Assembly: GCF_000420165.1 (NCBI RefSeq)
Contig: NZ_ATUK01000018.1
Span: 1 to 64,000 of the forward strand
From: Thioalkalivibrio sp. AKL19
GTDB lineage: Bacteria; Pseudomonadota; Gammaproteobacteria; Ectothiorhodospirales; Ectothiorhodospiraceae
Reading direction: 5' to 3'
Length of the DNA stretch: 64,000 nucleotides
Part shown: positions 1 to 7,742 of the stretch, piece after piece
Layout of the letters: every line of letters begins with the position of its first letter
Numbering within the stretch: position 1 is the stretch's first letter
Notes under the pieces: generated by a model
The model's input: the letters and a program-made list of their open reading frames with translations, nothing else
Told to the model about the DNA's origin: nothing
The model's database searches: none
Position numbers and translations under genes: made by a program

Positions 1-1
1 C

Positions 2-91
2 AAGGTCATCAAGCGTCGGGCCTATGGCTATCGCGACCAGGAATACTTCTTCCTCAAAATCCGCGCAGCCTTCCCCGGTAATGCTCGATGA
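2..91 (+). CDS. ISL3-type transposase, C-terminal end only (cut by window start)
   Basis: The frame from base 2 encodes 29 residues, ending AAFPGNAR before a TGA. The pattern KVIKRRAYGYRD followed by YFFLKIR is the usual C-terminus of DDE transposases of the ISL3/IS204/IS1001 group. The rest of the element lies outside the window, so I cannot tell an intact IS from a remnant. Only about a dozen bases after the stop the sequence becomes a host-type terminator, so the element's right end is very short or truncated. Family assignment is by remembered motif. Confidence 0.7.
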   Translation, partial: KVIKRRAYGYRDQEYFFLKIRAAFPGNAR

Positions 92-102
92 ACCACAAAA
101 AA

Positions 103-123
103 GCCGGGGCGCAAGGCCCCGGC
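103..123 (-). terminator. Rho-independent terminator of the ABM-domain gene
   Basis: GCCGGGGC and GCCCCGGC form a perfect 8-bp stem with a 5-base loop. Read on the minus strand it is followed directly by a run of six T. It sits 44 bases after the minus-strand gene at 167-616 and also separates that gene from the transposase tail. Confidence 0.75.
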
Positions 124-166
124 AATGGGTACAGTCGTTGGAGAGACCACAGTCCTTGGGCGGCCC

Positions 167-616
167 TCAGGCCGCGTGCGATTCCTTCGCCTCGCGGGCG
201 GCCTTCGCCTGTTCCGGATCATAGGCGGCTCCGGACCAGAGCATCTCGTAGGCGATCTCCTCGTTCCCGTTCTCGCACAGTTCCAGAACCTGCTGGAACA
301 GCGGCTGGAAGGTTTCGCTCTGGTGCGAGGCCTCGTGTTCCTCGAAGCTGTTCCAGAACGTGATGATCAGCGCTTCCTTGTCCTTCATCGGGCTCTCGAC
401 CGCCTGGCCGATGGTGGATCCCTCGTTGGAGACGGCCCCGGAGTTCAGCGCCACAAAGCCGCCCACGAACCCGGTATCCGAGTGATAGGTCTTCACGTTC
501 TCGCAGAGGACGGCGACACGCTCCTGCAGGTCGTCGATGGTGTATTCCGGCTTGAGGATCACGCGATTGATGGTGACCACGCCGTCGGCCGGGAAGTTGT
601 TGATCAGTTGGCTCAT
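167..616 (-). CDS. Antibiotic-biosynthesis-monooxygenase (ABM)-like dimeric alpha/beta-barrel protein
   Basis: 149 aa, no signal peptide or membrane segment, so probably cytoplasmic. The central part (about residues 15-115), with ALIITFWNSFEEHEASH and an LCENV motif, resembles the ABM/ferredoxin-like barrel fold. That fold covers small monooxygenases and many stress proteins, so substrate and reaction cannot be read from the sequence. The C-terminus is an Ala/Lys/Glu-rich tail ending in HAA. The start has a strong AGGAGG ribosome site five bases upstream. The gene stands alone, closed by its own terminator, and diverges from the sulfur-type operon at 878. Fold call moderate; function unknown. 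Confidence 0.55.
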   Translation of the reverse strand: MSQLINNFPADGVVTINRVILKPEYTIDDLQERVAVLCENVKTYHSDTGFVGGFVALNSGAVSNEGSTIGQAVESPMKDKEALIITFWNSFEEHEASHQSETFQPLFQQVLELCENGNEEIAYEMLWSGAAYDPEQAKAAREAKESHAA

Positions 617-694
617 GACGTCCTCCTTTTACAGGGGAAGGGTGCCCGGAGGCACAGGGTGCTCATTCAGTTAGTAAGCAACTTCTAATCGAAG

Positions 695-717
695 TTCCCG
701 AGTAACGTACTCGGGAA
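695..717. repeat. Perfect 10-bp palindrome in the divergent promoter gap
   Basis: Arms TTCCCGAGTA and TACTCGGGAA are separated by ACG, with a further partly symmetric CTAA/TTAG outside. It lies between the ABM gene (starting at 616) and the regulator gene (starting at 878). No T-run follows on either strand, so a protein operator is more likely than a terminator. The binding protein is unknown; it differs in sequence from the palindrome at 844-877. Confidence 0.5.
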
Positions 718-843
718 TTAGCGTGCCTGCCAGGATCACCCAAAAACCGGAGGGGCGGACCGATGGCGAACCTCGGGGAAGGGGCGTGGATCCGCGAAGG
801 CCTCGTGCGGCCCCGGGGGTTGCGCGAGCGGTTTCGATCTTAT

Positions 844-877
844 AGCTTACATTCTAACGAATATTGGAATGTAAGCT
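844..877 (+). promoter_or_regulatory. Perfect 11-bp inverted-repeat operator abutting the regulator start codon
   Basis: AGCTTACATTC (844-854) and GAATGTAAGCT (867-877) are exact reverse complements across a 12-bp AT-rich spacer. The right arm ends immediately before the GTG start at 878 and contains the only Shine-Dalgarno-like bases (GGAA); a -10-like TATAGC overlaps the left arm. Such a site is what an autoregulating ArsR/BigR-type dimer would bind, blocking both promoter and translation start. The palindrome is directly visible; its ligand is inferred from position. Confidence 0.75.
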
Positions 878-1552
878 GTGTCCGGACGCGAACTCAAGGA
901 TCTGCTGTACGAGCAAGTGGCCCGTATTGCCCGGGCCGCGGCCAGCCCGAAACGGCTGGAATTGATCGAGGTGCTGGTGCAGGGCGAGAAGAGTGTCGAG
1001 CAGCTGGCGGCGGATGCCGAGATCAGCGTGAAACTCGCCAGTGCCCATCTGAAGGAGTTGCGCCAGGCGCGGCTGGTCGAGGCGCGGCGCGAGGGTCGGC
1101 GCATGTTCTATCGCCTGGTGGACCGGCATGTCGCCGATTTCTGGGTGATGCTCCGCAGTCTGGCGGAAGAACGTCTGCTGGAGCTTCAGGCCGCCACCCG
1201 CGAGATGGCCGAGGGTCCCGGCGAGCTGGCCCCGATGGCCGGGCCGGAGCTTCTCGAGCAAGCCCGCCGCGGAGATCTCATCGTTCTGGATGTCCGTCCG
1301 GGCATGGAATACGCGAACGCCCATCTGCCGTATGCCCGGTCCATCCCCATCAACGAACTGCGCAACCGTCTGGACGAGCTGCCGACGGATCGCCCGGTGG
1401 TGGCGTATTGCCGCGGTCCGTACTGCCTGATGGCCAGCGAGGCCGTCGAGATCCTGGGTACGCACGGCATTCGCGCGACCCGGCTCGAGGATGGCGTGGC
1501 CGAGTGGCGCTATCAGGGCCTGCCCATTACCCAGGACGCGGAATCCAGGTAA
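878..1552 (+). CDS. ArsR/SmtB-type winged-helix regulator fused to a rhodanese domain
   Basis: 224 aa. Residues about 10-95 are an ArsR winged helix (helix-turn-helix around VEQLAADAEISVKLASAHL, wing around RREGRRMFYRL). Residues about 120-215 are a rhodanese domain with active loop YCRGPYC. The only two cysteines of the protein are in that loop; the DNA-binding part has none, unlike BigR/SqrR sensors that use cysteines in the ArsR fold. Persulfide or thiosulfate sensing through the rhodanese loop is therefore likely, but inferred. The GTG start follows a perfect palindrome. It heads an operon with a persulfide-dioxygenase-like enzyme and an MFS carrier. Confidence 0.85.
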   Translation: MSGRELKDLLYEQVARIARAAASPKRLELIEVLVQGEKSVEQLAADAEISVKLASAHLKELRQARLVEARREGRRMFYRLVDRHVADFWVMLRSLAEERLLELQAATREMAEGPGELAPMAGPELLEQARRGDLIVLDVRPGMEYANAHLPYARSIPINELRNRLDELPTDRPVVAYCRGPYCLMASEAVEILGTHGIRATRLEDGVAEWRYQGLPITQDAESR

Positions 1553-1605
1553 CCCAAGTAACCCATGCAGATGCAGAGACCGGAAGTCGGTCCAGGAGGC
1601 GTGTC

Positions 1606-2340
1606 ATGTTTTTTCATCAGTTGCCCACGCGGGAATCGTCGCTGTCCTATCTGTTCGGCTGTGGCTCGCTGGGGAAGGCGATCGCCGTGGATGTCGTGGA
1701 CGGGGACCAGGACTGGTTCCTAGAGCGTGCCCGCGAGGCGGGTGTGGCAATCACCCATGTGATCGACACGCATGTCCATGCCGACCACTATTCTGGCGGC
1801 CGTGACCTGGCAAGGCGGGCCGGCGCCGAGTACTGCCTGCACGCATCGGATCGTTCGGTGGTCGAGTTCGACTTCCACGCGCTGGAGGATGGCGATCGCA
1901 TCGTGGCCGGAAATGTCGAGGCCGAGGTGATCCATACCCCGGGTCATACCGAGGACAGCGTGTGCCTGTTGGTGACGGACAAGCGGCGCGGCGATCAGCC
2001 CTGGTTCGTGCTGACTGGCGATACGCTGTTCATCGGCAGCATCGGGCGCCCCGACCTGGCCGGGCGCGAGCGCGAGATGGCCGGTCGCCTGTTCGACAGC
2101 CTGCATGAACGCCTGCTGGGTCTGCCGGACGAACTGGAGATCTATCCGGGCCATTACGCCGGCAGTGCCTGCGGCGCGGGCCTGTCCGGCAAGCCGTCGT
2201 CCACGCTGGGCTTCGAGAAGCGCTTCAACCCCGGGCTTGCGATCCGTGACCGCGAGGCGTTCGTCGATTTCCTGACCCAGAACATCCCGCCACGCCCGGC
2301 GGGCATGGATGCCTACGTCGCCGCGAATATCGCGGCCTGA
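1606..2340 (+). CDS. Metallo-beta-lactamase-fold hydrolase, persulfide dioxygenase-like (ETHE1/Blh group)
   Basis: 244 aa, cytoplasmic. Metal ligands are visible in order: THVHADH, HTPGHT, LTGDTLFIGSIGRPDL and YPGHYAG. These match the ETHE1/Blh/CstB subgroup, which oxidises glutathione persulfide to sulfite with O2 at a mononuclear iron. ATG at 1606 is chosen because AGGAGG lies six bases upstream; extending the frame further would only overlap the regulator out of frame. Position directly behind an ArsR-rhodanese gene repeats the known bigR-blh arrangement, so a role in sulfide/persulfide detoxification is well supported, though substrate was not tested. Confidence 0.8.
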   Translation: MFFHQLPTRESSLSYLFGCGSLGKAIAVDVVDGDQDWFLERAREAGVAITHVIDTHVHADHYSGGRDLARRAGAEYCLHASDRSVVEFDFHALEDGDRIVAGNVEAEVIHTPGHTEDSVCLLVTDKRRGDQPWFVLTGDTLFIGSIGRPDLAGREREMAGRLFDSLHERLLGLPDELEIYPGHYAGSACGAGLSGKPSSTLGFEKRFNPGLAIRDREAFVDFLTQNIPPRPAGMDAYVAANIAA

Positions 2341-2362
2341 TCCGGAACCAGAGGGATACGTC

Positions 2363-3679
2363 ATGACCGACCATCACAAGGCCGCGGAGGCCTATTCCCA
2401 CCTGACGCACGGGATCCGGGAGAACCTCGGGCAATTCGGCCAGCAACTGATCCAGGTCTTCTTCGTGGGCCTGACGATCGGGATGATGCGCACGGTCGTG
2501 CCGGCGCTGGCGGAGAGCGAGTTCGGCGTGGCCGAGGGCTCGTTCATGTTGCTGACCGCGTTCGTGGTGGCCTTCGGCGTGGTCAAGGGGGCACTCAATT
2601 TTGTTGCCGGGCGCCTGTCCGAGCGGCTGGGCCGCAAGACCGTCCTGATGCTGGGCTGGGTGGCGGCGATCCCGATCCCGTTCATGATCCTCTACGCACC
2701 GTCCTGGAGCTGGATCGTGGCCGCGACCGTGCTGCTGGGCGTGAACCAGGGCCTGGCCTGGTCGATGACCCAGACCGCCAAGATGGACATCACCCGTGCC
2801 GATGAGCGCGGCTTCACCATGGGCATGAACGAGTTCTCCGGCTATGTCGGGGTTGCGGTGGCGGGGATCGTGACCGGCTACATGGCGGCCGCCTTTGGCC
2901 CCCGTGTAGGTCTGCTGATCTTTGGCCTGGTCGTGATCGCGCTGGCGATCATCATGACCGCGGTGTTCGTGCGCGAGACCCTGGACTGGGCCAGGGCCGA
3001 GGGCGCCCGGCATGCGGCCGGTCAGTCCACCGGCCCGGCGCCGCGCTATCCGAAGAACATCGCGGACACGCCCACCACGTGGGAGGTATTCACGCTGATG
3101 TCCTGGCGCGACCGGCGGATGGCCGCGTTCAGCCAGGCCGGGCTGGTCGAGAAGTTCGTGGATGCCCTGGTCTGGGTGTTCTACCCCGTGTTCCTGTACC
3201 AGCAGGGGCTCAGCCTGGCGGCGATTGGCTGGGTGGTCGGGATCTACGGCTTCGTCTGGGGCGGCTCCCAGTTCATGACCGGGCGCCTGTCGGACCACAT
3301 CGGGCGCCGCCAGCCGATCATCTGGGGCATGTGGATCTGTGGTGGCGGGGTGGCCCTGACGCTGCTGGGCGAGGGCGTGCTGTGGTGGTCGTTCGCGGCC
3401 GCCGTGACCGGTCTCGGCATGGCGCTGCTGTACCCGAATCTGAGCGCCGCGGTGGCGGATATCGCCCATCCGAACTGGCGCGGATCGGCCATCGGCACTT
3501 ACCGCTTCTGGCGTGATCTCGGATACGGTGTTGGTGCGCTCGGGCTGGGCATCGTGGCTCACCTGGGCGGATCGGTGATCTGGGGATTCTGGTTCGTGGT
3601 GATCGCGATGTTCCTCTCCGGTGGGCTGGTCTGGTGGTGGGGCGAGGAGACCCATCCGCGCCTGAACCCGGACGACTGA
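2363..3679 (+). CDS. Major facilitator superfamily (MFS) transporter
   Basis: 438 aa inner-membrane protein with about 12 hydrophobic segments and the MFS loop signature GRLSERLGRK between TM2 and TM3, repeated as GRLSDHIGRRQ in the second half. A central cytoplasmic loop runs near residues 205-245. ATG 2363 has GAGGG seven bases upstream and lies 22 bases after the dioxygenase stop, so it is cotranscribed. By context it probably moves a sulfur compound or a toxic product of sulfur metabolism; substrate and direction cannot be told from sequence. Confidence 0.8.
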   Translation: MTDHHKAAEAYSHLTHGIRENLGQFGQQLIQVFFVGLTIGMMRTVVPALAESEFGVAEGSFMLLTAFVVAFGVVKGALNFVAGRLSERLGRKTVLMLGWVAAIPIPFMILYAPSWSWIVAATVLLGVNQGLAWSMTQTAKMDITRADERGFTMGMNEFSGYVGVAVAGIVTGYMAAAFGPRVGLLIFGLVVIALAIIMTAVFVRETLDWARAEGARHAAGQSTGPAPRYPKNIADTPTTWEVFTLMSWRDRRMAAFSQAGLVEKFVDALVWVFYPVFLYQQGLSLAAIGWVVGIYGFVWGGSQFMTGRLSDHIGRRQPIIWGMWICGGGVALTLLGEGVLWWSFAAAVTGLGMALLYPNLSAAVADIAHPNWRGSAIGTYRFWRDLGYGVGALGLGIVAHLGGSVIWGFWFVVIAMFLSGGLVWWWGEETHPRLNPDD

Positions 3680-3717
3680 ACGGCCACTGACGGGGGTGGG
3701 GAGGGCCGCGAGGCGCG

Positions 3718-4194
3718 CTACCAGCGCGCCTTGTCCCACATCTCCGGGTTGGCCCAGAAGCGGGCGTTGAGCCAGTCGGGCGTCAGCTTGTAGTCGTACA
3801 GACTGGTGCGATAGACGGCGTGGTCCGGTGCGGCCGTCTCGGCCTCCGGGTCGTGGCGAAAGCCCAGGGCCAGGAAGTCGTTCAGGCCCCAGCGTTCGTC
3901 GTCGCGCCGGTGCAGGATCAAGACCTCGTCGGCCCAGCGATCGCGCAAGCCGCCCAGCAGTTGCTGCCCCGTCGCGGTGTCCAGCGCGCTCAGCGTATCC
4001 GGGAGCACGACCAGCGGCACGCGTGGCCCGGGCGGCTGGCGGAGAAATGCTTCCACCGTTTCGGTTTCGGCACCCGGAGGCGGTTCGGTGTTTGCGCCGT
4101 CGGTCACCAGCACGATGGCGCGCCCGTCGCGCAGGCGCCTTGGCAGGTGGCGGCGCAGGACCTCGATGTCGATCAAATGATCCTCCTTCGGCAT
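3718..4194 (-). CDS. Uncharacterised protein, 158 aa
   Basis: Soluble protein with alternating beta/alpha character: AIVLVTDGAN near residue 27, VPLVVLPDTL near residue 60, DEVLILHRRDDERW near residue 90, and an aromatic C-terminus ending NPEMWDKARW. It resembles short conserved gammaproteobacterial proteins (possibly DUF6231, from memory and unverified). The first AAs read as a Rossmann-like strand but no nucleotide motif is present. It converges on the MFS gene with a 38-base gap and is divergent from the cNMP-binding gene at 4281. No function assigned. Confidence 0.55.
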   Translation of the reverse strand: MPKEDHLIDIEVLRRHLPRRLRDGRAIVLVTDGANTEPPPGAETETVEAFLRQPPGPRVPLVVLPDTLSALDTATGQQLLGGLRDRWADEVLILHRRDDERWGLNDFLALGFRHDPEAETAAPDHAVYRTSLYDYKLTPDWLNARFWANPEMWDKARW

Positions 4195-4280
4195 GTTCGT
4201 GACCCCGCTTCGGGGCTTCGTTCGTTATACTCTAAAGCCTCTCACAGCCCATTGCGGACCCGTCAGAAGGAACCCTCTCC

Positions 4281-4763
4281 ATGTCCAAGGAACTGCTGAC
4301 CGAATTCCTCTCCAAGCACCCGATCTCCGCGTCACTGACGCCGGCCGAGGTCGAGGTCCTGCTCGAGTACCTGGAGGTGGTGGAGACCCACCACAAGCAG
4401 GTGATCGCCGATATTGGCGAGGTCGGGGAGTCGCTGTTCTTCGTGGTCAGCGGGACCGCCGCGCTTTATCACGACGACGGCAGCCAGGAGATCGAGGTCG
4501 GTCGCATGCAGACCGGCGAACTGGCGGGTTCCATGTCGTTCTTCGACCGTGTGCCGCGGGGCGTGCGCATGCGCGCCCTGAGCGACAACACTCGTCTGCT
4601 GCGGCTGTCGCGCTCGATGTACGACCGCCTGCGCGTCGAGCAGCCGTACATCGCGGTGAATCTGCTCGAGTTCGCCATCATCAGTCTGGATCACCTGATC
4701 CGCCGGGTCTCCGAGGACGTGGCCACCTACGCCCACTATCTCTACTCCCCGGGCAAGAAGTAA
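4281..4763 (+). CDS. Cyclic-nucleotide-binding-domain protein without DNA-binding domain
   Basis: 160 aa. Residues about 15-130 form a single CRP-like beta-roll (SLFFVVSGTAALY, TGELAGSMSFFDRVPRGVRMRA). The phosphate-binding cassette is atypical: MSFFDRVPRGVRM replaces the usual GE(L/I)AL...R(S/T)A, so cAMP binding is doubtful. A C-terminal helix follows, but there is no winged helix, so it is not a classical transcription factor. A -10-like TATACT at 4226-4231 lies upstream. Probably a small sensor or protein-interaction module; partner unknown. Confidence 0.7.
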   Translation: MSKELLTEFLSKHPISASLTPAEVEVLLEYLEVVETHHKQVIADIGEVGESLFFVVSGTAALYHDDGSQEIEVGRMQTGELAGSMSFFDRVPRGVRMRALSDNTRLLRLSRSMYDRLRVEQPYIAVNLLEFAIISLDHLIRRVSEDVATYAHYLYSPGKK

Positions 4764-4787
4764 ACCCGACCGCGGGCGGAGACCGCC

Positions 4788-5579
4788 GTGCTCGCCACCC
4801 TGCAAACGATCGCCGAGCACCTCCTGCTGCCGCCCGGGCTGGGTATCGCGCTGACCCTGGTCGGTGTAGCCTTCTGGCGCGCCGACTGGCGCGGCGGGCG
4901 CCCGCTACTCGCCGCAGGCCTGCTGGCGCTGGTACTGCCGAGCCTGAACGTCGTGGCACAGCCGCTGGCCCACAGCATGGAGCACGACCTGCGCGACACG
5001 GTGATCGCGGTGGGCCGGGCCGATGCCATCGTGGTGCTGGGCGGGGGACGCTGGCCCGGACGCGGGGAGGACGGCGGACGCGATGCCCTGAACCCGTGGA
5101 CCCATGAGCGTCTGCGCCATGCCGCCCGGCTGCACCGCGATACCGGCCTGCCGATCCTGGTCTCGGGCGGGCGTCCGGGGGCACTACCCGGCCGGCGTTC
5201 CGAGGCCGAGTTGATGGCGGCGTCGTTGCAGACGGATCTGGGGGTGCCGGTGCGCTGGCTGGAGAGCACGTCGCGCAATACCTGCGAAAACGCCGCCCAC
5301 ACCCGTCAGCGGCTTCAGCACAGTGACGTGCAGCGGGTGCTGGTGGTGACCCAGGCGCTGCATCTGCCGCGGGCGCTGGCCTGCTTCGAGCGTGCGGGGC
5401 TGGCCGCCGATCCGGCCCCGGCGGGTTTTCGCGGCCCCACCGGCGACCCGCGCCGGGTCGAGGATTTCCTGCCGCGCCTGGAGGCCCTGGAGGTCTCCCG
5501 CTTTGCCCTGCGCGAGTGGCTTGCCCGGCTCGCGCGCCCGCTGCGCGATCGCCTGCCGGAGCGGGGCGACCCGGTCTGA
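4788..5579 (+). CDS. DUF218/YdcF-ElyC-SanA-like envelope protein
   Basis: 263 aa. Two N-terminal hydrophobic segments (about residues 10-28 and 38-56) anchor a DUF218 domain. Its hallmarks are DAIVVLGGG (near 80), PILVSGGRP (near 123), ESTSRNTCENA (near 160) and RVLVVTQALHLPRA (near 183). E. coli members ElyC and SanA act in envelope/peptidoglycan precursor homeostasis, but the biochemical activity is not settled. GTG start 24 bases after the cNMP gene; its TGA overlaps the next ATG (TGATG), so translation of the following gene is coupled. Confidence 0.8.
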   Translation: MLATLQTIAEHLLLPPGLGIALTLVGVAFWRADWRGGRPLLAAGLLALVLPSLNVVAQPLAHSMEHDLRDTVIAVGRADAIVVLGGGRWPGRGEDGGRDALNPWTHERLRHAARLHRDTGLPILVSGGRPGALPGRRSEAELMAASLQTDLGVPVRWLESTSRNTCENAAHTRQRLQHSDVQRVLVVTQALHLPRALACFERAGLAADPAPAGFRGPTGDPRRVEDFLPRLEALEVSRFALREWLARLARPLRDRLPERGDPV

Positions 5580-7654
5580 TGGACGCGCTGCGCGGGGCAC
5601 CGGGTGGGGTTTCCGCGGCGGCCGGCCTGGTGCTCTTCCTGCTGGCGGGGGCCGTCATGGCATCGGAACCCGCGAATGCATCCGGCGGTATCCAGCTCGA
5701 TCTTCAGATTGAATCCCTGTTGCGCGAGGACCTCGAGGCTCGCGGTCTGAGCACGCAGGTGCAGTGGACCCCCGCCGGTTTGTCGCTGGAGATGCGCGCG
5801 GAGCGCGTGCAATTCCCCGAGCCACTGGGGACGCTGAGGCAGCTCCGTGTGGAATGCGGTGACCTGCGGATTGGTCGTGCCGAGATTCGCTGCGATGCGG
5901 CGCGACTGTGGGGGGATGCGGGGGATCTGCACCTGCACGGGGCCCGGGTGGGCCTGCGCTGGGGACGCGAGGCGGGCGAGTTTGCGCTGGCGGGCGCGTG
6001 GCCGGGCTGGTACGGGGCGAGCGGAGACTTTCGCGTACATCGGGACTCCGCTCGGGGCTGGGATGTGCGGGCCGATCTGGAGGGCATCGACCTTGCGGCC
6101 CTGGCCGCGTCCCCGCGCCTGCCGCTGGAGCTGCCCGTACAGCTGGGTGATGGCGCGGCGGATCTCGCGCTGCGCTGGCGCCAGCACGGGCACTCGATGG
6201 CCACGCTGGTGGTTCACGATCTGGCCTTCAGCGACGATCTCGGGCTCCAGGCGGGCGAGGAGCTGGATGGGCAACTCCGGGTCTCGGGGGATGCGGGGGG
6301 CTGGGACGTGGATGCGGCCGTAACCAAGGGTGTCGTGTTCGTCGATCCGTGGTTCGTGGATCTGGATGCCGAAGGACCGGTGAAGCTGGAGGCCCTGGGG
6401 GTCGTGGCGGATGGGGACGGCATGGCGCTACGGGCGCGCTCGTTGGCGATGGAGTATGGCGAGGCTGCGTCGCTGACCGGACAGGGCCTCGCGTTTTCGC
6501 CCGAGCGCGGTCTCGACGGACGATTCCGGGGCGAGGTCGCCGCGCTGGGCGTGATCTACGACAGCTTGCTGTCCCCCTGGCTGGTGGGGACCGCCCTGGG
6601 GGAACTGGACGCGGCGGGCCGCTTGGGCGGCGAGATCGAGCTGGAGGCCTCAGCGCCGCGTTACGCCCGCGTTGCATGGTCCGGGGTGGAGGCCCAGGAT
6701 CGGCGCGGACGCTTCGGTGTGAGCGGTGCCCGGGGCGAGCTGGACTGGTCGGATACGGTGCCCGGTGGACCGGGTCGGGTCGGGTTCGAGGGCGCCCACC
6801 TGTACGGACTGCCGTTCGATGCCTTCACCGCCCGCGTGCGCACCCGGCCGCAGGGGCTGGAGCTGCTGGAGGCGACCGAGATCCCGATCCTCGACGGGGG
6901 GCTGCGGGTCCAGGCCTTCAGCGTGCAGCAGACGGATACGGGGCCGGATGTGCAGTTCCAGGGCGGGATCCGCGCGATCAGCCTGGAGGCGCTGACCGGG
7001 GTGCTGGGCTGGCCCCGTTTCTCCGGGCAGGTCGCCGGGATGATCCCGCGGGTGCGCCTGGAGGACGGTGATCTGAACGTGGACGGGCGCTTGCTGGTCC
7101 AGGTGTTCGATGGCGAGGTGGTGCTGCGCGATGTCTATATTCACGATCTGTTCGGGTATGCGCCCGAGCTGGGGCTGTCGACGCAGATCCAGCGCCTGGA
7201 CCTGGAGCTGGTCACGCGGGCGTTCGACTTCGGGCGCATTCAGGGCCGGTTGTCGGGACATGTGAACGATCTGGTCATGGTGGACTGGTCGCCGGTGCAC
7301 ATGGATCTGGAGCTGATGACACCAATGGACGATCCGGGGCGTCGCCGGATCAGCCAGCGGGCGGTGGAAAACATCACCGAGCTGGGTGGCGGGCTCCAGG
7401 CGGCGGCTTCGTCGATCTTCCTGCGTTTTTTCGAAAACTTCAGCTATCGCCGCCTGGGCTTCCGCTGCGAGCTGCGCGGGGACGTATGCACCGCCTCGGG
7501 TGTCGCGGATCGCCCGGATGGCGGGTTCGTGCTGGTGCAGGGGGGCGGTTTGCCGCAGATCCAGGTGATCGGCTACAACCGCCGGGTGGACTGGCCGGAA
7601 CTGATCGACCGCCTGGCGACCATCCAGGCGGGCGACGGCCCGGTAGTACAGTAA
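5579..7654 (+). CDS. ydbH: YdbH-like intermembrane (AsmA-like family) protein
   Basis: 691 aa. ATG 5579 overlaps the upstream stop and gives a hydrophobic N-terminal segment (about residues 10-30) followed by a long beta-rich body. The C-terminal 130 residues (LMTPMDDPGRRRISQRAV, then ITELGGG, then LGFRCELRGDVC and VQGGGLPQIQVIGYNRRVDWP) are typical of YdbH. YdbH, with TamB and YhdP, is thought to form a hydrophobic groove moving phospholipids from inner to outer membrane. It is shorter than E. coli YdbH (about 880 aa). The next gene encodes the expected partner lipoprotein. Confidence 0.75.
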   Translation: MDALRGAPGGVSAAAGLVLFLLAGAVMASEPANASGGIQLDLQIESLLREDLEARGLSTQVQWTPAGLSLEMRAERVQFPEPLGTLRQLRVECGDLRIGRAEIRCDAARLWGDAGDLHLHGARVGLRWGREAGEFALAGAWPGWYGASGDFRVHRDSARGWDVRADLEGIDLAALAASPRLPLELPVQLGDGAADLALRWRQHGHSMATLVVHDLAFSDDLGLQAGEELDGQLRVSGDAGGWDVDAAVTKGVVFVDPWFVDLDAEGPVKLEALGVVADGDGMALRARSLAMEYGEAASLTGQGLAFSPERGLDGRFRGEVAALGVIYDSLLSPWLVGTALGELDAAGRLGGEIELEASAPRYARVAWSGVEAQDRRGRFGVSGARGELDWSDTVPGGPGRVGFEGAHLYGLPFDAFTARVRTRPQGLELLEATEIPILDGGLRVQAFSVQQTDTGPDVQFQGGIRAISLEALTGVLGWPRFSGQVAGMIPRVRLEDGDLNVDGRLLVQVFDGEVVLRDVYIHDLFGYAPELGLSTQIQRLDLELVTRAFDFGRIQGRLSGHVNDLVMVDWSPVHMDLELMTPMDDPGRRRISQRAVENITELGGGLQAAASSIFLRFFENFSYRRLGFRCELRGDVCTASGVADRPDGGFVLVQGGGLPQIQVIGYNRRVDWPELIDRLATIQAGDGPVVQ

Positions 7655-7742
7655 TTCCTGGGCCGCGTTTGGTTGCCATTCAGGCGGATGGTGTAGATTG
7701 GGCACACGCGGGGTTCACCCGCCCGAACAAGGGAAGACAGGC

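Noticed and set aside
763-1605. N-terminal extension of the metallo-beta-lactamase gene
   Set aside because: The extension overlaps the ArsR-rhodanese gene in another frame and reads as Arg/Gly-rich noise; AGGAGG before ATG 1606 sets the real start.
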